NCBI RefSeq assembly: GCF_002776525.5
Contig: NC_045441.1
Span: 130,987,402-131,051,401 of the forward strand
From: Piliocolobus tephrosceles
Lineage: Eukaryota > Chordata > Mammalia > Primates > Cercopithecidae
Reading direction: 5' to 3'
DNA length: 64,000 nucleotides
Position numbers and translations under genes: made by a program. Below the pieces are notes generated by a model. The model did no database searches, had not been told where the DNA came from, and worked only from the letters and a program-made list of their open reading frames with translations. The first letter of the stretch is position 1. Each line of letters starts with the position of its first letter. This document shows, piece by piece, positions 46,989 through 58,700 of this stretch.

Positions 46989-47149
46989 GTGAGCCTTTTA
47001 AAGATGTTTGCTCTTTTCGGAAGCACATTGGAAAACCATCACAGGGGGCTGAAGAAGAGTAACAGAATCTGTTTAATGTTTTAACAAGATCATCCTGATT
47101 GCTGGATGAACAACACATGAAAGGACAATAAAGGGAGAAGGATGAAGGC

Positions 47150-47400
47150 CAGGTGGAGATTGCATCAGTTAGATTTTGCTATATGAGATATAACCAGAAA
47201 ACTCCGGTGGTATAAGCTTTTATTTTCATGCTTAGAGTTTCTGCTGATCTGGGGTGGCTCTGCTGATCTCAGGTGGATTTGTTCATGAGTCTAAGGGTTG
47301 TATGGGGGTTGGCTGACCTAGGCTGGGCCCACATTTGAAGTCATGAACAGTGTGCCTTTGATCTCCATGTGGCTTGGCCACAACATTTTTGAGGCACCCT
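47150..47400. repeat. Possible old interspersed repeat
   Basis: 'gatataaccagaaaactccggtggtataagcttttatttt...ctgatctcaggtgg' resembles a family of old mammalian repeats that I cannot name. Non-coding. Confidence 0.35.
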
Positions 47401-47574
47401 TCTCTGACTTGGGCAAATTTTTATTCGCATATTATAAATGAGTTAACAAGTTCTGGAAAATTAAGTGGCTTGCCTACATTAAGCTTCTAGCAAATTGAAA
47501 AGCTACTTCTTGGATGAAGATCTCAACTTCAAATCCTCCACAAAATGCTTCTCCTAATGTCTAATGCCATTGAG

Positions 47575-47730
47575 ATACATAGAGGAATGTTATTTAATAT
47601 GTGCAATACTTTTTTGAGATAGGTATTACTACCCCATTTTATCAATAAGGAAACTAAGACCAAGAAAGGGTAAGAAAACTGTACTGATTCACACAGCATA
47701 TTAGAAGCAAAGTCAAAACTCAAATTCAAA
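47575..47730 (+). repeat. MIR-type relic
   Basis: 'gataggtattactaccccattttatcaataaggaaactaagacc...cacacagcatattagaag' follows the MIR order. Confidence 0.7.
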
Positions 47731-49520
47731 TTTCATTGCCTTTTTTTTTTTAAAGCATGCCACTGCTATCTAATAAAGATCACATTTATCTAAGCTTGCA
47801 AGGATCCAGGAACTCTCCCAATGATAAACTTAAACCAAAGCCCACATTTTCCCTATCTACTCCCCACTCCCAACCCAGGCCACTGGGCTCCTTTTAGAAC
47901 CTGCACAGAAGTGTCTCCTAATCTTGGGGGAAATTTAAACTGTCTACTAAAGAAATCACTAGATGTCTAAATTTCCTGATCTTAAAAGTTTGCAGTTATT
48001 CTGTCATGAAACAGGAATTGAAGCAACTATAGTTCTCTCTTCTCAAAACAAGGATTAGGATTTCCTTTCTGTTGTCTGAGTTCTGGGGCTTGCCTTTGGC
48101 TAGAATTCTGTTGATTTTTCTCTCCACCTAGACTCAGCCTTACTTCCTTTCTCAACGGTAGCACTTATTCTTTGCCAACACAGTCAGAGAACTTGTATCT
48201 CCACAGGCTACTAATATAATTCCAATTTCTACCCCATCTCAAACACAAATTACTTCTGGTGATTCTCTTTAAGCAAGTTCAGACACCTGATGTGTTATCT
48301 CATTTTTAAAAATTGTAAATGGCCATGCTAAGGAGCCCAAAATGATGAAACCTAGAAATGCAGAAACAGAACTTAGTGTTGTAATAAAAAATATGATTTA
48401 CAACATCTTGTTTGGTTTGCATATAATGATATGTACAGTCATTACAGTGGTACATTGTTATTAGACACAAAATGGTACGCATTGTACTTAGGCGACTATT
48501 ATTTCCATCAGTTTTATACATGGTCTTCCTTATGGTTTACTTATTCTTACTCAAAACACACAAGGCATCTCTTTTCTCTTTCTCATGCACCAAGCAGGGT
48601 AAACAGCTGATGTCTTGTGAATGCAGAGAACAGCCAGGGTACGCCAAGACTTTTCTCCCCCTTTCTTGCCTTTCTTCCAGTATGGCCAAATGAACGCTCT
48701 GTTTCCTGTCTCAGGTGATTTCCATTTGACCCTGATGTCCCCTTTCTACTATGTGCTTATTCCTTGCCCCCAGCCAATGTTTCCCTGAGCAGCCCTCCTC
48801 TTTTTCTATTGCTTCATCAGCTGGACCTGTTCTAGATCAATGTGATGCCAACCAGTGCCAGGCTCCTTGGGTCAGTAGGCTGTGTCTGATATCAGGTTCT
48901 CTCTAGAACTGAAGGGACGAATATATTGTGATTATTGTTGCCTAAGAGACCATCCAAAATTTTAAAAATATACTCAACAAATACAGTCAAGTACTCAAAA
49001 CCTTCAGAGCAAAGGAAGCCTGCTTACCTAAATTTTGGTTACAAAGGAGTTACATATGTTATAATGGAGTTTCAGAAATATGACAAGGGAATTTTTAGCT
49101 TAAGTGTCTCTTCAGGGTTTTGCTAAAGAACAGAAATCTAGTGTGTTTTGTTCCCTTGGCTGTCTGGTTTTCTTCAAAGGCGTCTCCAAGAAGGTTCCTA
49201 TCCTGCCCAGACGTCTCTCCATTCCCATAAACAATGCTGCTGTCCGTGCTGCTCCAAGCTCAGCACTAGGAGCCCTCCCCAAGGCCCAGCCTTCGTTCAG
49301 ACTGAGGAGAGCCTCTGCTACCCCAGCTTGTGGAGTTAGGAGGGGCATATGAATGGGGTTCCCTTGAGAACAGAGATGAGGTCACAGGAGCTACGTTTAT
49401 CCCTCTTCCACCATGATAATCCCTAAATAATGTTTATAATTGCTCACTCTACAGTTGCTCCCTGGTAGTATGGTAGATACTCTGAGGTTAAAATAAAACA
49501 AACCCTGTCAACAGGCTAGG
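47731..49520. other. Non-coding; may include the CLEC5A 3' UTR
   Basis: No exon, RNA gene or named repeat was seen. The CLEC5A 3' UTR runs leftward from 49,783 and could cover part of this stretch, but I found no unambiguous minus-strand poly(A) signal with support. The overlapping open frames at 49,104-49,352 are in a GC-richer patch and show no domain. Confidence 0.4.
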
Positions 49521-49635
49521 CCCTTTTGATCAGTCGGAAATGCTCAGTACTACAGAAGCAGACCTCATCTCTATACCAACTGAGTTGTTTCCATAAGACC
49601 GATCCTGTCTCCTGGAGATGGCTAGCATCCGGTCC
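49521..49635 (+). repeat. 115-bp dispersed repeat, copy 1 (after CLEC5A stop)
   Basis: Starts 'cccttttgatcagtcggaaatgctcag' and ends near 'gagatggctagcatccggtc'. It matches 50,884-50,998 closely. It lies about 150 bp beyond the CLEC5A stop codon, so it is probably in the 3' UTR. Confidence 0.85.
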
Positions 49636-49783
49636 CCCAGTGCAGAAGAAAGAAGCTCAGTTTCTCAAATGGGCAAGGACCGCTGCTGGTAGACAGATAG
49701 GTAAGTAAAAGAATCACTGGCCAGAAGACCTGTGTGAGTTCAAAAAGAGTTGCAAGTATGGTTCTTGTCACAGGGAACTGTGA

Positions 49784-49898
49784 TCATTTGGCATCCTTCT
49801 CACAGATCCTGCGGTACCTGATGTCACATGATGCAGCATCAAATGTCTTTGTTAGGCCAATGGTCGCACAGTTGAAATTCTGATTCTGATTGGTAACA
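49784..49898 (-). CDS. CLEC5A: CLEC5A terminal coding exon (end of C-type lectin domain)
   Basis: Read on the minus strand, this exon begins after TTTAG and encodes the end of the lectin fold: VTNQNQNFNCATIGL, then SCDIRYRRICEKDAK, then TGA at 49,784-49,786. Its first base completes an Asn codon split across the intron. The cysteines in NCAT, SCDI and RICEK are those expected for the last disulfides of the domain, and the split codon yields an N-V-T glycosylation site. CLEC5A (MDL-1) is a type II membrane receptor of monocytes, macrophages and neutrophils that signals through DAP12/TYROBP; this is known for the family. The 3' UTR must lie below 49,784, but I could not fix its end. The translation matches human CLEC5A as remembered, with a few substitutions. 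Confidence 0.95.
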
Positions 49899-50384
49899 CT
49901 AAATGAGAAAACAAAACAAAACAAAACAAACAAAAAACAAAGCATGGTAATGGCCCATCATTGTAGCCCAGGCTCTTCCTGATTCCAGAGGGAGAGTCTT
50001 GCAGGAATTTTACCTGGAGGGGCAGCAGACTACCAGGCCCACACAGGTCTCCATTTGGCTCAGATCCCTCTCCTAATCCAGCTCCACAAACGCAGCTGTA
50101 AACCGACCCTTTCCTGTCAGCTCTTCTGCGAGCTTGTAAGGATTCACAGTCTTGGACTAACTCACTCACTGTGGCATTTGGTTAGAAGCATCTCATGGGC
50201 TGTCTCATCTTACAAAAGTACTGTTTAGGATAGTACACGTGTTCACAGTGGGAGGACAGGAAGGAAAAGGAGAGAGGTTGTGCATCCCTTTCCAGACCAT
50301 ACTGGCTTCAGAAAAACTTGGAGGTATTTGTTGGCTCTCCCACCTCTTTTTTTGTCATTCAGTCTGTTTCAGTCTGACTGAAAA

Positions 50385-50600
50385 GACTCTGGTTTCAGAG
50401 AAATGTCATGTGTTTTGGACTAGCTGTATGATATTTAACACATTTCTAAGTTTTGCTTGTCCTCAGTTCAACTGTCTGTGAAATGGGGAGTGATAAAAGC
50501 TTTTCATGTAGCATCATGGGGAGTATTTCAGGAAACAACATATGCAAAGTGTTTAGCATAGTGCTGGCATTAAAAGACACTGAATAAATATCAATTTCCT
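50385..50600 (+). repeat. MIR-type relic in the last CLEC5A intron
   Basis: 'ggtttcagagaaatgtcatg...cctcagttcaactgtctgtgaaatgggga...gtgctggcattaa' is the MIR order. Confidence 0.7.
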
Positions 50601-50883
50601 CCTCTCTGTAGGGAAGCCCAGTTACAGGCTGGGGGACTGACTTGACCTCTGTTTGAATCACTACTTTCGTATAAACACTGGGAAAATTATTGGTGTTCTC
50701 ACCAATCCTAATCTCCATGGAACAATTCACAGGAGACAGCTCTTGGGGGTCAGAAGTTCATAGCTTTGAGGCATAGACAAGTTGCTTTTAATAACCTTTA
50801 TTTAGATAAATAAATAATTCCACATCTGGGGAAACTTGTAGGTACTTTGTAATAAAATGTGATCTGTGGGTTAAAAGATGAAG

Positions 50884-50998
50884 CCCTTTTGATCAGTCAG
50901 AAATGCTAGGTGTTATAGAAACAGATCTCATCTCTATACCAACTGGGTTGCCTCCATAAAACTGACCGTGTCTCCTTGAGATAGCTAGCATCCAGTCT
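50884..50998 (+). repeat. 115-bp dispersed repeat, copy 2
   Basis: 'cccttttgatcagtcagaaatgctagg...gagatagctagcatccagtc', 1,363 bp from copy 1, within the last CLEC5A intron. Confidence 0.85.
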
Positions 50999-51036
50999 AG
51001 ACTCATATCTAGTCTGTTTGAAGTCAAGAAACTAAG

Positions 51037-51085
51037 CTTTTTTGATCAGTCAGAAATGCTCAGTGCTATACAAACTAGCATCTAT
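51037..51085 (+). repeat. Dispersed repeat, partial copy 3
   Basis: 'ttttttgatcagtcagaaatgctcagtgctata' then 'ctagcatc', a shortened copy 153 bp after copy 2. Confidence 0.75.
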
Positions 51086-51383
51086 AGAGAGCTACGAGAT
51101 ACATCAAATGAGTGCTATGTGTGTGGATTTGTTTGGATCCTGATTTGAATAAAATAATTTGCTATATGAATACTCTTCTCTCTCCTTATGAAAGTTTGAT
51201 CTCTTTCATAAGAAAAAGTTTATTAAAATGTCTCTCAGGGAATAGATGGGTTGGAAGAAAGGAGAAGAGCAGAATAGAGTCAAGTGTCAGCGTTTGAGCT
51301 ATTCCAGAGTGAACCCACCAATCTCAGATTTGGTCTTTTGAAGCAAACCAAGATCCCCAGGAAACTGTGGGATGTTCACGTAC

Positions 51384-51490
51384 TTGCCATTGAACACAGA
51401 GTTGTTGATCCAACGCCATCTTTTCTCTTCACGGTTATAAATTAAGCCAATAAAATACTTCTCTGTATCAGCTATGTCCTGAAGAAACTT
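51384..51490 (-). CDS. CLEC5A: CLEC5A internal exon (middle of lectin domain)
   Basis: This 107-bp exon on the minus strand is preceded by TTTCTAG and followed by a GTACGTG donor. It encodes 35 residues: KFLQDIADTEKYFIGLIY, then NREEKRWRWINNSVFNG, then two bases of a split Asn codon finished by the next exon. The FIGL and WRW motifs are the hydrophobic core strand and tryptophan loop of a C-type lectin-like domain. NNS is a potential N-glycosylation site. Reading phases at both ends agree with the neighbouring exons at 55,381 and 49,898. The residues that would form a calcium and sugar site (EPN or QPD type) are not visible, as expected for NK-receptor-like CLEC domains. Confidence 0.95.
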
Positions 51491-51664
51491 CTAGAAATTA
51501 AAAAAAAAAATTTCAACAGTGACTCTTTTAATGATGCCTCTCTTGAGCCAATGTGCCCATGATTGTATCTGATCCTGGGAATAAGGAAGGCTGGTAGGGA
51601 ACCCTGAGACCGGCTATAGCTGGGACTCACCACCAACCCTAAAGAAGTTGTCAGGCTTCACAGG

Positions 51665-51806
51665 GAATCCGGAAAGCCTGAGGTCTTGTTAAAACAGATT
51701 GCTGGGCTCCTGGTTAAGTAGGTCTAGTGAAGGGAACCAATAATTTACTTTTCTACAAAATGCCCAAGTGATACTGATGTTTCTGTCCAGGGACCACACT
51801 GTGAGA
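51665..51806 (-). mobile_element. MER5A-like hAT DNA transposon relic
   Basis: 'cttgttaaaacagattgctgggctcc...aagtgatactgatg...ggaccacactgtgag' matches the non-autonomous MER5A order as I remember it. It lies in a CLEC5A intron. Confidence 0.7.
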
Positions 51807-52374
51807 ATGAAGGGGAAGGGGTACTATACAATCGAAAATAGTGTCATTTAAAGAAAAATATGTCATGCTTCTATCCATTGGATTGTTTTTGTTGCCAGAA
51901 ATTTTGTATGCTAAGTAAGGCTGAATCAAGTGTTAACAAAATGTGTTTCTATTTATTGAATACTTAGGAAAGGAAAACAGTGAGGTTTAAAAGTATATTG
52001 CTTTTAGAAGTGTAATCCAAGAAGAAATAAGCACTTGCTTGTTGAATATTTGCTAATTTGACACTTGCCCTAGACATTTTTGTTCTGTATTTAATTGATA
52101 AGTTACAAATCATTTCAGCCAAAAGTGTTTCCTATATCTCCCATAATCAGTGGGTATCCAAGTCTTATTCTTTCCATCCCCATGGCTATTTCCTTAGTTT
52201 CTCCCTTTTCAATGTTCTCCTTTTCTGAAATATCTTATTTCATTACTTTTTAATTAATTACTGAATGTTCTCATTTACCAAACATCTTTTGAATGTCTAT
52301 TATGTGCCATGCATCGTGTTAGGTGGAGGATATGGAAGCAAATCTATTTCTCCTCAAAGAAATTACGATCAAGA

Positions 52375-52570
52375 GGGTTGGCAAACTACAGCCAGTGGGC
52401 CAAATCCAGACTTCATCCTGTTTTGGTAAATGTTTTATTGGAATGCACCCATGCCCATTGTTTACATATTATCTATGGCTGCTTTCAAGTTACAACAGCA
52501 GAGACCAATGCCCTGAAAAGCTTAAAATGTGTATTATCTGACCCTTTTTAAAAAAAGTTTTCTGACCCAT
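52375..52570. mobile_element. hAT-type non-autonomous DNA transposon relic
   Basis: 'gggttggcaaactacagccagtgggccaaatcc...ttattggaatgcacccatgccc...ggctgctttcaagttacaacagcagag' is a well-known mammalian repeat. The ends 'gggttggcaaact' and the complement of 'aagttttctgaccc' form imperfect terminal inverted repeats. I do not name the family. Confidence 0.65.
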
Positions 52571-53267
52571 AGTCTAAAACCAGAATCCTTAATGCTAAAC
52601 TCTCACGCTGGAAGCCATGGATGGTTTCCCAGGAAAACTATGAAACCACTGGAATATTATGAAAAATATTTTGCTTATGTAATGTTTCTGGGAGGAGGTA
52701 CATAGATTTTATCACCATTTTAAAAAAGTCAGTGGTCTTTGAACCACTGATTCCAGAGTGAGAGTCTGTTTGAAGAACCACAGGTTTAATGAGGAAAGAC
52801 AACCAACTTAACTAGCATAATGAGGTATCTCAGGTGTAGTCCTAGGGAATTATGTACTAGATCTGGAAGAGGCAGAAAGGAGGAGGCAATCATTCTACAT
52901 AGATCTGAAGTTTTTCTAGAATGATAGATGAGGTGATACCTGAGATGAATTTTAAGCTAAGTTTGTCAGACAAACTGTTGGGGAGAGTATGGACTTCTGG
53001 AAGACAGCATGGATTATAGGCAGGCGGGGAAGCAGCCTGGAGCATTTGAGGAACTGCAAGATGCTCAGTATAGTTAGTGCAGAGGTGGCAGGGAGGTGGT
53101 TCGAGAGACAAGGCTGGAGAGAAGGCAGAGGCGACACTGTGCAAGGCCTGATACGAGGTAAGGTACATGGATGTGCTTTGGTCGAGGAGTAGAACGAGGC
53201 AGACATCCGGGCCAAAGTGACTCAGTGAGTTTAGGGAGTATATATATACTTGCTATATAACCTGTTT

Positions 53268-53722
53268 GTGTAAGCTCATGCTTAGCTGAGAGCCACTGTT
53301 GTTTGAAAAAGGTACAATTGACCTGCCGATGTTGTGCACGCAGCTTGGCTCGGCTCAGTGTGTCTTGACATGGTACAGGCGTTGGTGCCCAGAGAAAGAG
53401 AGAGCGAACCAAGGCTGTCCATCTTGCAGATGGACAGAGGGGAGCTAGGACACAGCTCAGCATGCACTGATGTCCAGAGGGAGAAAGAGTTAAGCTGCTG
53501 ACCCTAAATACAAGAGAGAGCTGGCTGCGCAGCTGTGCATGGGAGCGGCTGGATTAAGCAGCCAGACAGACAGTGTGAGAAAGCTGCTGATGAAAGAATT
53601 GCTGAATAAAACTACGTTTCACCTGCTTATGTCCCCCCGAGTGTTCTTTCAGCTGTCTGCCACCCAGGCAGGACCTGAGCATGGGCTGGAACCTGACCGA
53701 GAGTGTGACATTTGGTGTGGTC
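53268..53722 (+). mobile_element. Solo LTR-like element (probable ERV1)
   Basis: A block with 'tgtgtaagctcatgc' at its left end, AATAAA at about 53,604, a following short R-U5-like segment ('cacctgcttatgtccccccgagtgttctttcagctgtc') and a right end '...gagagtgtgaca'. No retroviral genes flank it. It lies on the strand opposite to CLEC5A, inside the intron between the first two lectin-domain exons. The open frame at 53,539-53,757 is not a recognised protein. Confidence 0.55.
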
Positions 53723-54221
53723 ATGAACCTAACATATGCCATGCTAGGAGAACTTGAGTTTAACCCATTTTAATTTGGAAAATGGCACAGTTTAGAGCCT
53801 TAGAGGTATTATGATGTCAGTTCTGAGGAGGATGGCTAGAAAGAGTGCAAAACAGGAGGCAAGGAGATGGATTAGAAGAATTCTGAAGAAATCCAGGTAA
53901 GAACTGAACTATTTGTTGTGGGCATAGAGAGAAAAGGACTTAGTTAACAAATAATTGAGGAGGAAAAGATAAGGTAAAGTCCCAGAAAACTTTTAGCCTT
54001 CAATCTTGGGTGACGTGAGTACTCACCAGTATTTGGAATGTAAAAGGAGTAGCAGTGGGGTCAAATATAATTGACTCAGTTTTGAACATAGTGAGTTTGT
54101 GGAACTCTTGAAACATCAAAGTGGAATTTGGTATACCTGTTTGGAGGAGAAGGATGAGCTGGAGATACAGACTTGAGAGTCACCAGCAAACCATTGGCAT
54201 GATGACCTTTGTCTTCTTCTT

Positions 54222-54428
54222 TTCCTTTTTTTTTTTCAAGACAGAGCGTTGCTCTGTTGCCCAGGCTGGAGTGTAGTGGCACAATCATGGCTCACTGCAG
54301 CCTCTGCCTCCTGGGTTCAAGCAATTCTTGTGCCTCAGCCACTTAAGTAGCTGGGATTTCAGGTGTGCACCACCTCACCTGGCTAATGTTTAGTAGAGAC
54401 ATGGTTTCACCATGTTGGCCAGGCTGGC
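54222..54428 (-). mobile_element. Partial Alu
   Basis: Minus-oriented Alu from poly(T) to 'catgttggccaggctggcc'. The distal part is missing. Confidence 0.9.
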
Positions 54429-54764
54429 CATGATGACCTTTTTCATCACCAAGGATGCAAATTGGGATCCACAAAACTTAATGGGTATGGCAGACTTGTC
54501 ACACTTGCTTCTTCCCTTTGCCTTCCCTCCTTTCCTCTTTTCATTCCCCTGTCTTGCTTTTGTTTTTCTACCTTAGGACATTTTCCCTTGCTACCTGGGT
54601 ACTTAGCCCTAGAGGGTTTGTAGCATCCAGATCCCTTGGTCATCTATTACCAAGATTCAGAAAGGAGATCATCTTACAAGTTCTTCTAAATCACAGGAGG
54701 ACTTTTTAGAGGAGGAATAAAGGGATAGAAGTGAGAGAAGCAAGAGTATAGTGTATGAGGCACA

Positions 54765-54905
54765 GATTAGAATATGGGTTTTGGAGTCAGAGAGATCTGA
54801 ATTCAATTCTGTGTTTTGTTATTTGACCTTGGGCAAATTACTTTTCTGTGCCCTAGTTGCCAGTTATAAAATGTGGATAGTAATGCATCTTCATGATTAT
54901 TATCA
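54765..54905 (+). repeat. MIR-type relic
   Basis: 'tttggagtcagagagatctgaattcaattctg...gaccttgggcaaattactt...cagttataaaatgtggatagtaatg' is a clear MIR. Confidence 0.85.
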
Positions 54906-55380
54906 TGATCATCTACTGCAGATTCAGTTCTATGACCTGATTCTCAGTTTTTCACATTACTAATTTTGTCAATTCACGTCTTCCTTGTTTACTATGCAGA
55001 CTGGGATGGTATATTGACATCACATCTATGAGGTATTCTTTTAGTTGTTAAACAACTTTTACACACATCATCTCATTTGGTCATTTGCTTCACTTTAAAT
55101 ATCTTGGCCCTTCCCCAGGATATCAGCTCATTACTGCGCCCTGTAGAAAAAACCACAAGGTGTGAATTTCTGTGGTTAAATGAAACTGAAAAACATGCTG
55201 CTTCACTGCTACTAAGAGTCTCCTAACCCCCAGTCCAGAACAAATAGCTTCAGTTTTTCAGCCAGCCACCTCTCCATTCCTCACTCAATCCCATCCCCGC
55301 TTCCCCAAATTTCCACCCCATTCCACCCACTGAGGCTGTGTAGAGTGTGTGGCTTTACTGTACCATTCCAGTGTCCTCAC

Positions 55381-55517
55381 CAGTTTCTCTGGTGTGTTGA
55401 CAATTGCCAATGTGGATCCTTTTCTTTTGCAAAAGTCCCTGCTTTCATTCCAAGATGATTCAGAAGTAGGTAAGAGAAAACATCTTTCTTGATAAAATTC
55501 CCAGTCTTTGGGGCAGA
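55381..55517 (-). CDS. CLEC5A: CLEC5A exon beginning the C-type lectin domain
   Basis: This 137-bp minus-strand exon follows CTTCAG and ends before a GTGAGG donor. After two bases completing a Val codon it encodes 45 residues starting CPKDWEFYQERCFLLPTSE and ending STLAIVNTPEKL. The start CPKDW followed by a second Cys is the N-terminal disulfide pair typical of long-form C-type lectin domains, and WNESRDFC carries a glycosylation site and the next conserved Cys. The frame joins exactly to the exon at 51,384-51,490 (EKL then KFL). The intron between the two exons (51,491-55,380) is full of repeats. This is the first part of the extracellular head; the membrane anchor is encoded outside the window. 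Confidence 0.95.
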
Positions 55518-55729
55518 CTGAAGAGGTCCAAGAAAGGAGAGTATGAGTTTACTGGTTTGGGGTATAAATCCTGGAATTAAGTCATGAAACAGCGATACAT
55601 ATTTTTGTTTTAATGATTATATTGGTAAAAATTATTCTCCATCCAGGAAGAAACTCCACCCAGTCTAGTCTGGTTCCCTGACAATAATCTAAGGAGAATA
55701 AGGAGAAGAGCACAATGGTTGAATAGAAG

Positions 55730-58700
55730 TTTCCATTAGTCATCCCCCTACAGGAACACCAAATTTGACAACTATCTACACATAAAAAAGCACATACACA
55801 TATATGAGAACAAAAAATCAGATGAACACGCAGTTCCTGGGTAGCTGAAAGAGGCACTGCAGAGGGTAGGAAAGACAGTCTTGAATTGCTGACACCACCC
55901 CTGCCCTATCCCTGCTGCAGTGACAGCATGGCATGGTGAAGTCTGTGTGCATGGGAGAGGGAGTGTGCAGGGATTGTGAGACTTTACATTGGACTCAGTG
56001 TTGCCCTCTCACAGTGGAGGGCAAAATGGACCGAACTCAGCTGATGCCCACCCATGGAGGAAGCATTTAGATGAGTGCTAGCCAGAGGGGAATAACCCAC
56101 CCAGTGGTTGAAACTTGAGTTCTGGTAAGCCTTGCCCACTGTGAGCTGAATGGCTTTGGGGCCCTAAATAAACTTGAAAGGTATTCTAGGCCACAAGGAC
56201 TGCAACTCCTAGGCAAGTCCTTGTGCTGAGCTGGGCTTTGAGCCAGTGGAATTAGAGGGCACCTACTGAGATACCAGCCACGGTGACCAAGGGAATGCTT
56301 CTGTCATTGCTCTCCCAACCCCAGGGAGCACAACTTGCAGCTCCAGAAGAGACCCTTCCTTTCTGCTTGAGAAGAGGAGAGGGAAGAGTAAAGAGCACTT
56401 TGTCTTGCATCTTGGATGCAAGCCACAGTAGAATAGGGCACTAGTCAAGAGTCGTGAGGTCCCCATTCCAAACTCTAGTTCCTGAAAGACATTTGTAGAT
56501 ACACCTGGACATACCCTGGGCCAAAAGTGAATCCTCTGTCTTGAAGATAAGTACACAGTTCTGACAGGACCCCTCACCTGCTGATGAAAGAATTCTTGGC
56601 CCCTGAATAATAAGCAGCAATCCCTAGGTAGCATGTTATGGGCCTTGGGTGAGACTGAGATGTCTCGGGCTTCAAATGAAACCCAGCACATTCTTCTGCT
56701 AGAGAAAAGAAGAGAGAAAAGTAAAGGGGGCTTTGGCTTGCACCTTATGTAACAGCTTGGCCACAGAGAAGTAAAGGTCAGCTCTTGGGGTCCAAGATTC
56801 CAGGCCTTGACTCTTGAATAGCATCTCTGGACCTGCCCTGGACCAGATAGAAGCCCACAGACATAAAGGGTGGGTTTCTAGGCCTGGCAGCATTTGTGAC
56901 AAGCTGACCAAAGAGCCCTTGTACCTTAAACAAAAATCAGTGGTATTCTGGCAGTGACCCTATGGGCCTGTGATGGTAGTGGTCATAGGGTGAAGCTCCA
57001 CTGCCTGCGGAAAGGGGAGGGAAGAGTGGAAAGAACTATGTCTCATGATTGGAGTTTTGGCTCAGCCACAGGAGGATAGAACACCAGGTAGATTTATAAG
57101 GTTTTTGACTCCAGTCCTTGGTTCTAAGACAGCATCTCTGGACCTATTTAAGGCCTGGTGGAACTCACTGCCCTGAAGGGAAGGTCACAGCATATAGCTT
57201 CACCATATGCTGATTATAGAGCTGTAGGATCTTGACAAAACATAAACAGTACCCAGGTAGTGGTTATAGTGGGCCTTGAGTGAGACTCAGTGCTGTGCTG
57301 GCTTCAGGTCTGACCCAATGCAGTCCCAGTGCTGGTGGTCACAGGGATGCTTGTGTCACCCCACTCCCAGCTCTGGGCAGCTCAGCACAGAGAAAGAGAT
57401 TCTGTTTGGGAAAAAGTAAGGAGAAAGAACAAGAGTCTCTGTCTGGTAATCCAGATAAATCTTTCAGATCTTATCCAAGACCAAGCAGGTGGGTACCTGT
57501 ACGAGTCTGCAAGACCCACAGCGTTACTGGGCTTGGGATGTCCCCCATGCAGATAGAGTTTAGGTCACAACACCCAAGTCCTTTTGAATACTGGAAAGCC
57601 TTCCCAAAAAGGACGGATATAAACAAACCCAGATCGTGAAAGCTACAATAAATACCTCTCTTCTATGCCCAGACACTGATGAACATCTACAAATATCAAG
57701 ACCATTCAGAAAAACATGACCTCACCAATTGAGGTAAATAAGACACCAGGGACCAATCCTGGAGAAACAGAAATATGTGACCTGTTAGACAGAGAATCCA
57801 AAATAGCTGTGTTGAGGAAACTCAAATAAATTCAAGATAACACAGAGAAGAAATTTAGAATTCTATCAGATAAACTAAGAGATTGAAATAATTAAAAAGG
57901 ATCAAGCAGAAATTCTGGAGTTAAAAAATGAAATTCGCGTACTGAGGAATACATCAGAATATTGTAATAACAGAACCAGAGGGGTCACAGATGTCAAAGG
58001 AGACAAAAGAAAAAAGAATAAGAAACAATGAAACACATTCATAAGGTCTAAAAAATTGCCTCAAAAGGGCAAATGTAAGAGTTACTGGCCTTAAAGAGGA
58101 AGTAGAGAAATAGATAGGGGTAGAAAGTTTATTCAAAGGGATAATAACAGAGAACTTCCCAAACCTAGAGAAGGATATCAATATCCAAGTGCAAGAAGGT
58201 TATAGAACACCAAGTAGATTTAACCCAAAGAAGCACTTAATAATCAAACTCCCAAAGGTCAAGGATAGTGAAAAGATCCTAAAACCAGCAAGAGAAAAGA
58301 AACAAATAATGTACAATGGAGCTCCAATGTATCTGGTAGCAGACCCACATTGTTACTAGGCTTGGGATGTCCCCCAAGTGGAAATCTTACAGGCCAGGAG
58401 ATTTAATATGCATGGCATATTTAAGTTGCTGAAGGAAAAAACCCTTTACCCTAGAATACCATATCTGATGAAAATATCCTTCAAACATGAAGGAGAAATA
58501 CTTTCCCAGACAGATAAAAGCTGAGGGATTTAATTAACAGCACACCAATCCTATAAGAAATGCTAAAAATAGCTCTTTAATCTGAAAGTAAAGGACATTA
58601 ATGAGCAATAAGAAATCATCTGAATATATGAAATTCACTGATTATAGTAGGTACATGTTAAAACACAATAATCATAACAGTGTAACTGTGGTATGTAAAG

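Noticed and set aside
49104..49352. Overlapping frames of 63-82 codons in a GC-richer patch near CLEC5A
   Set aside because: There is no domain, no splice logic and no family resemblance. They may be part of the CLEC5A 3' flank.
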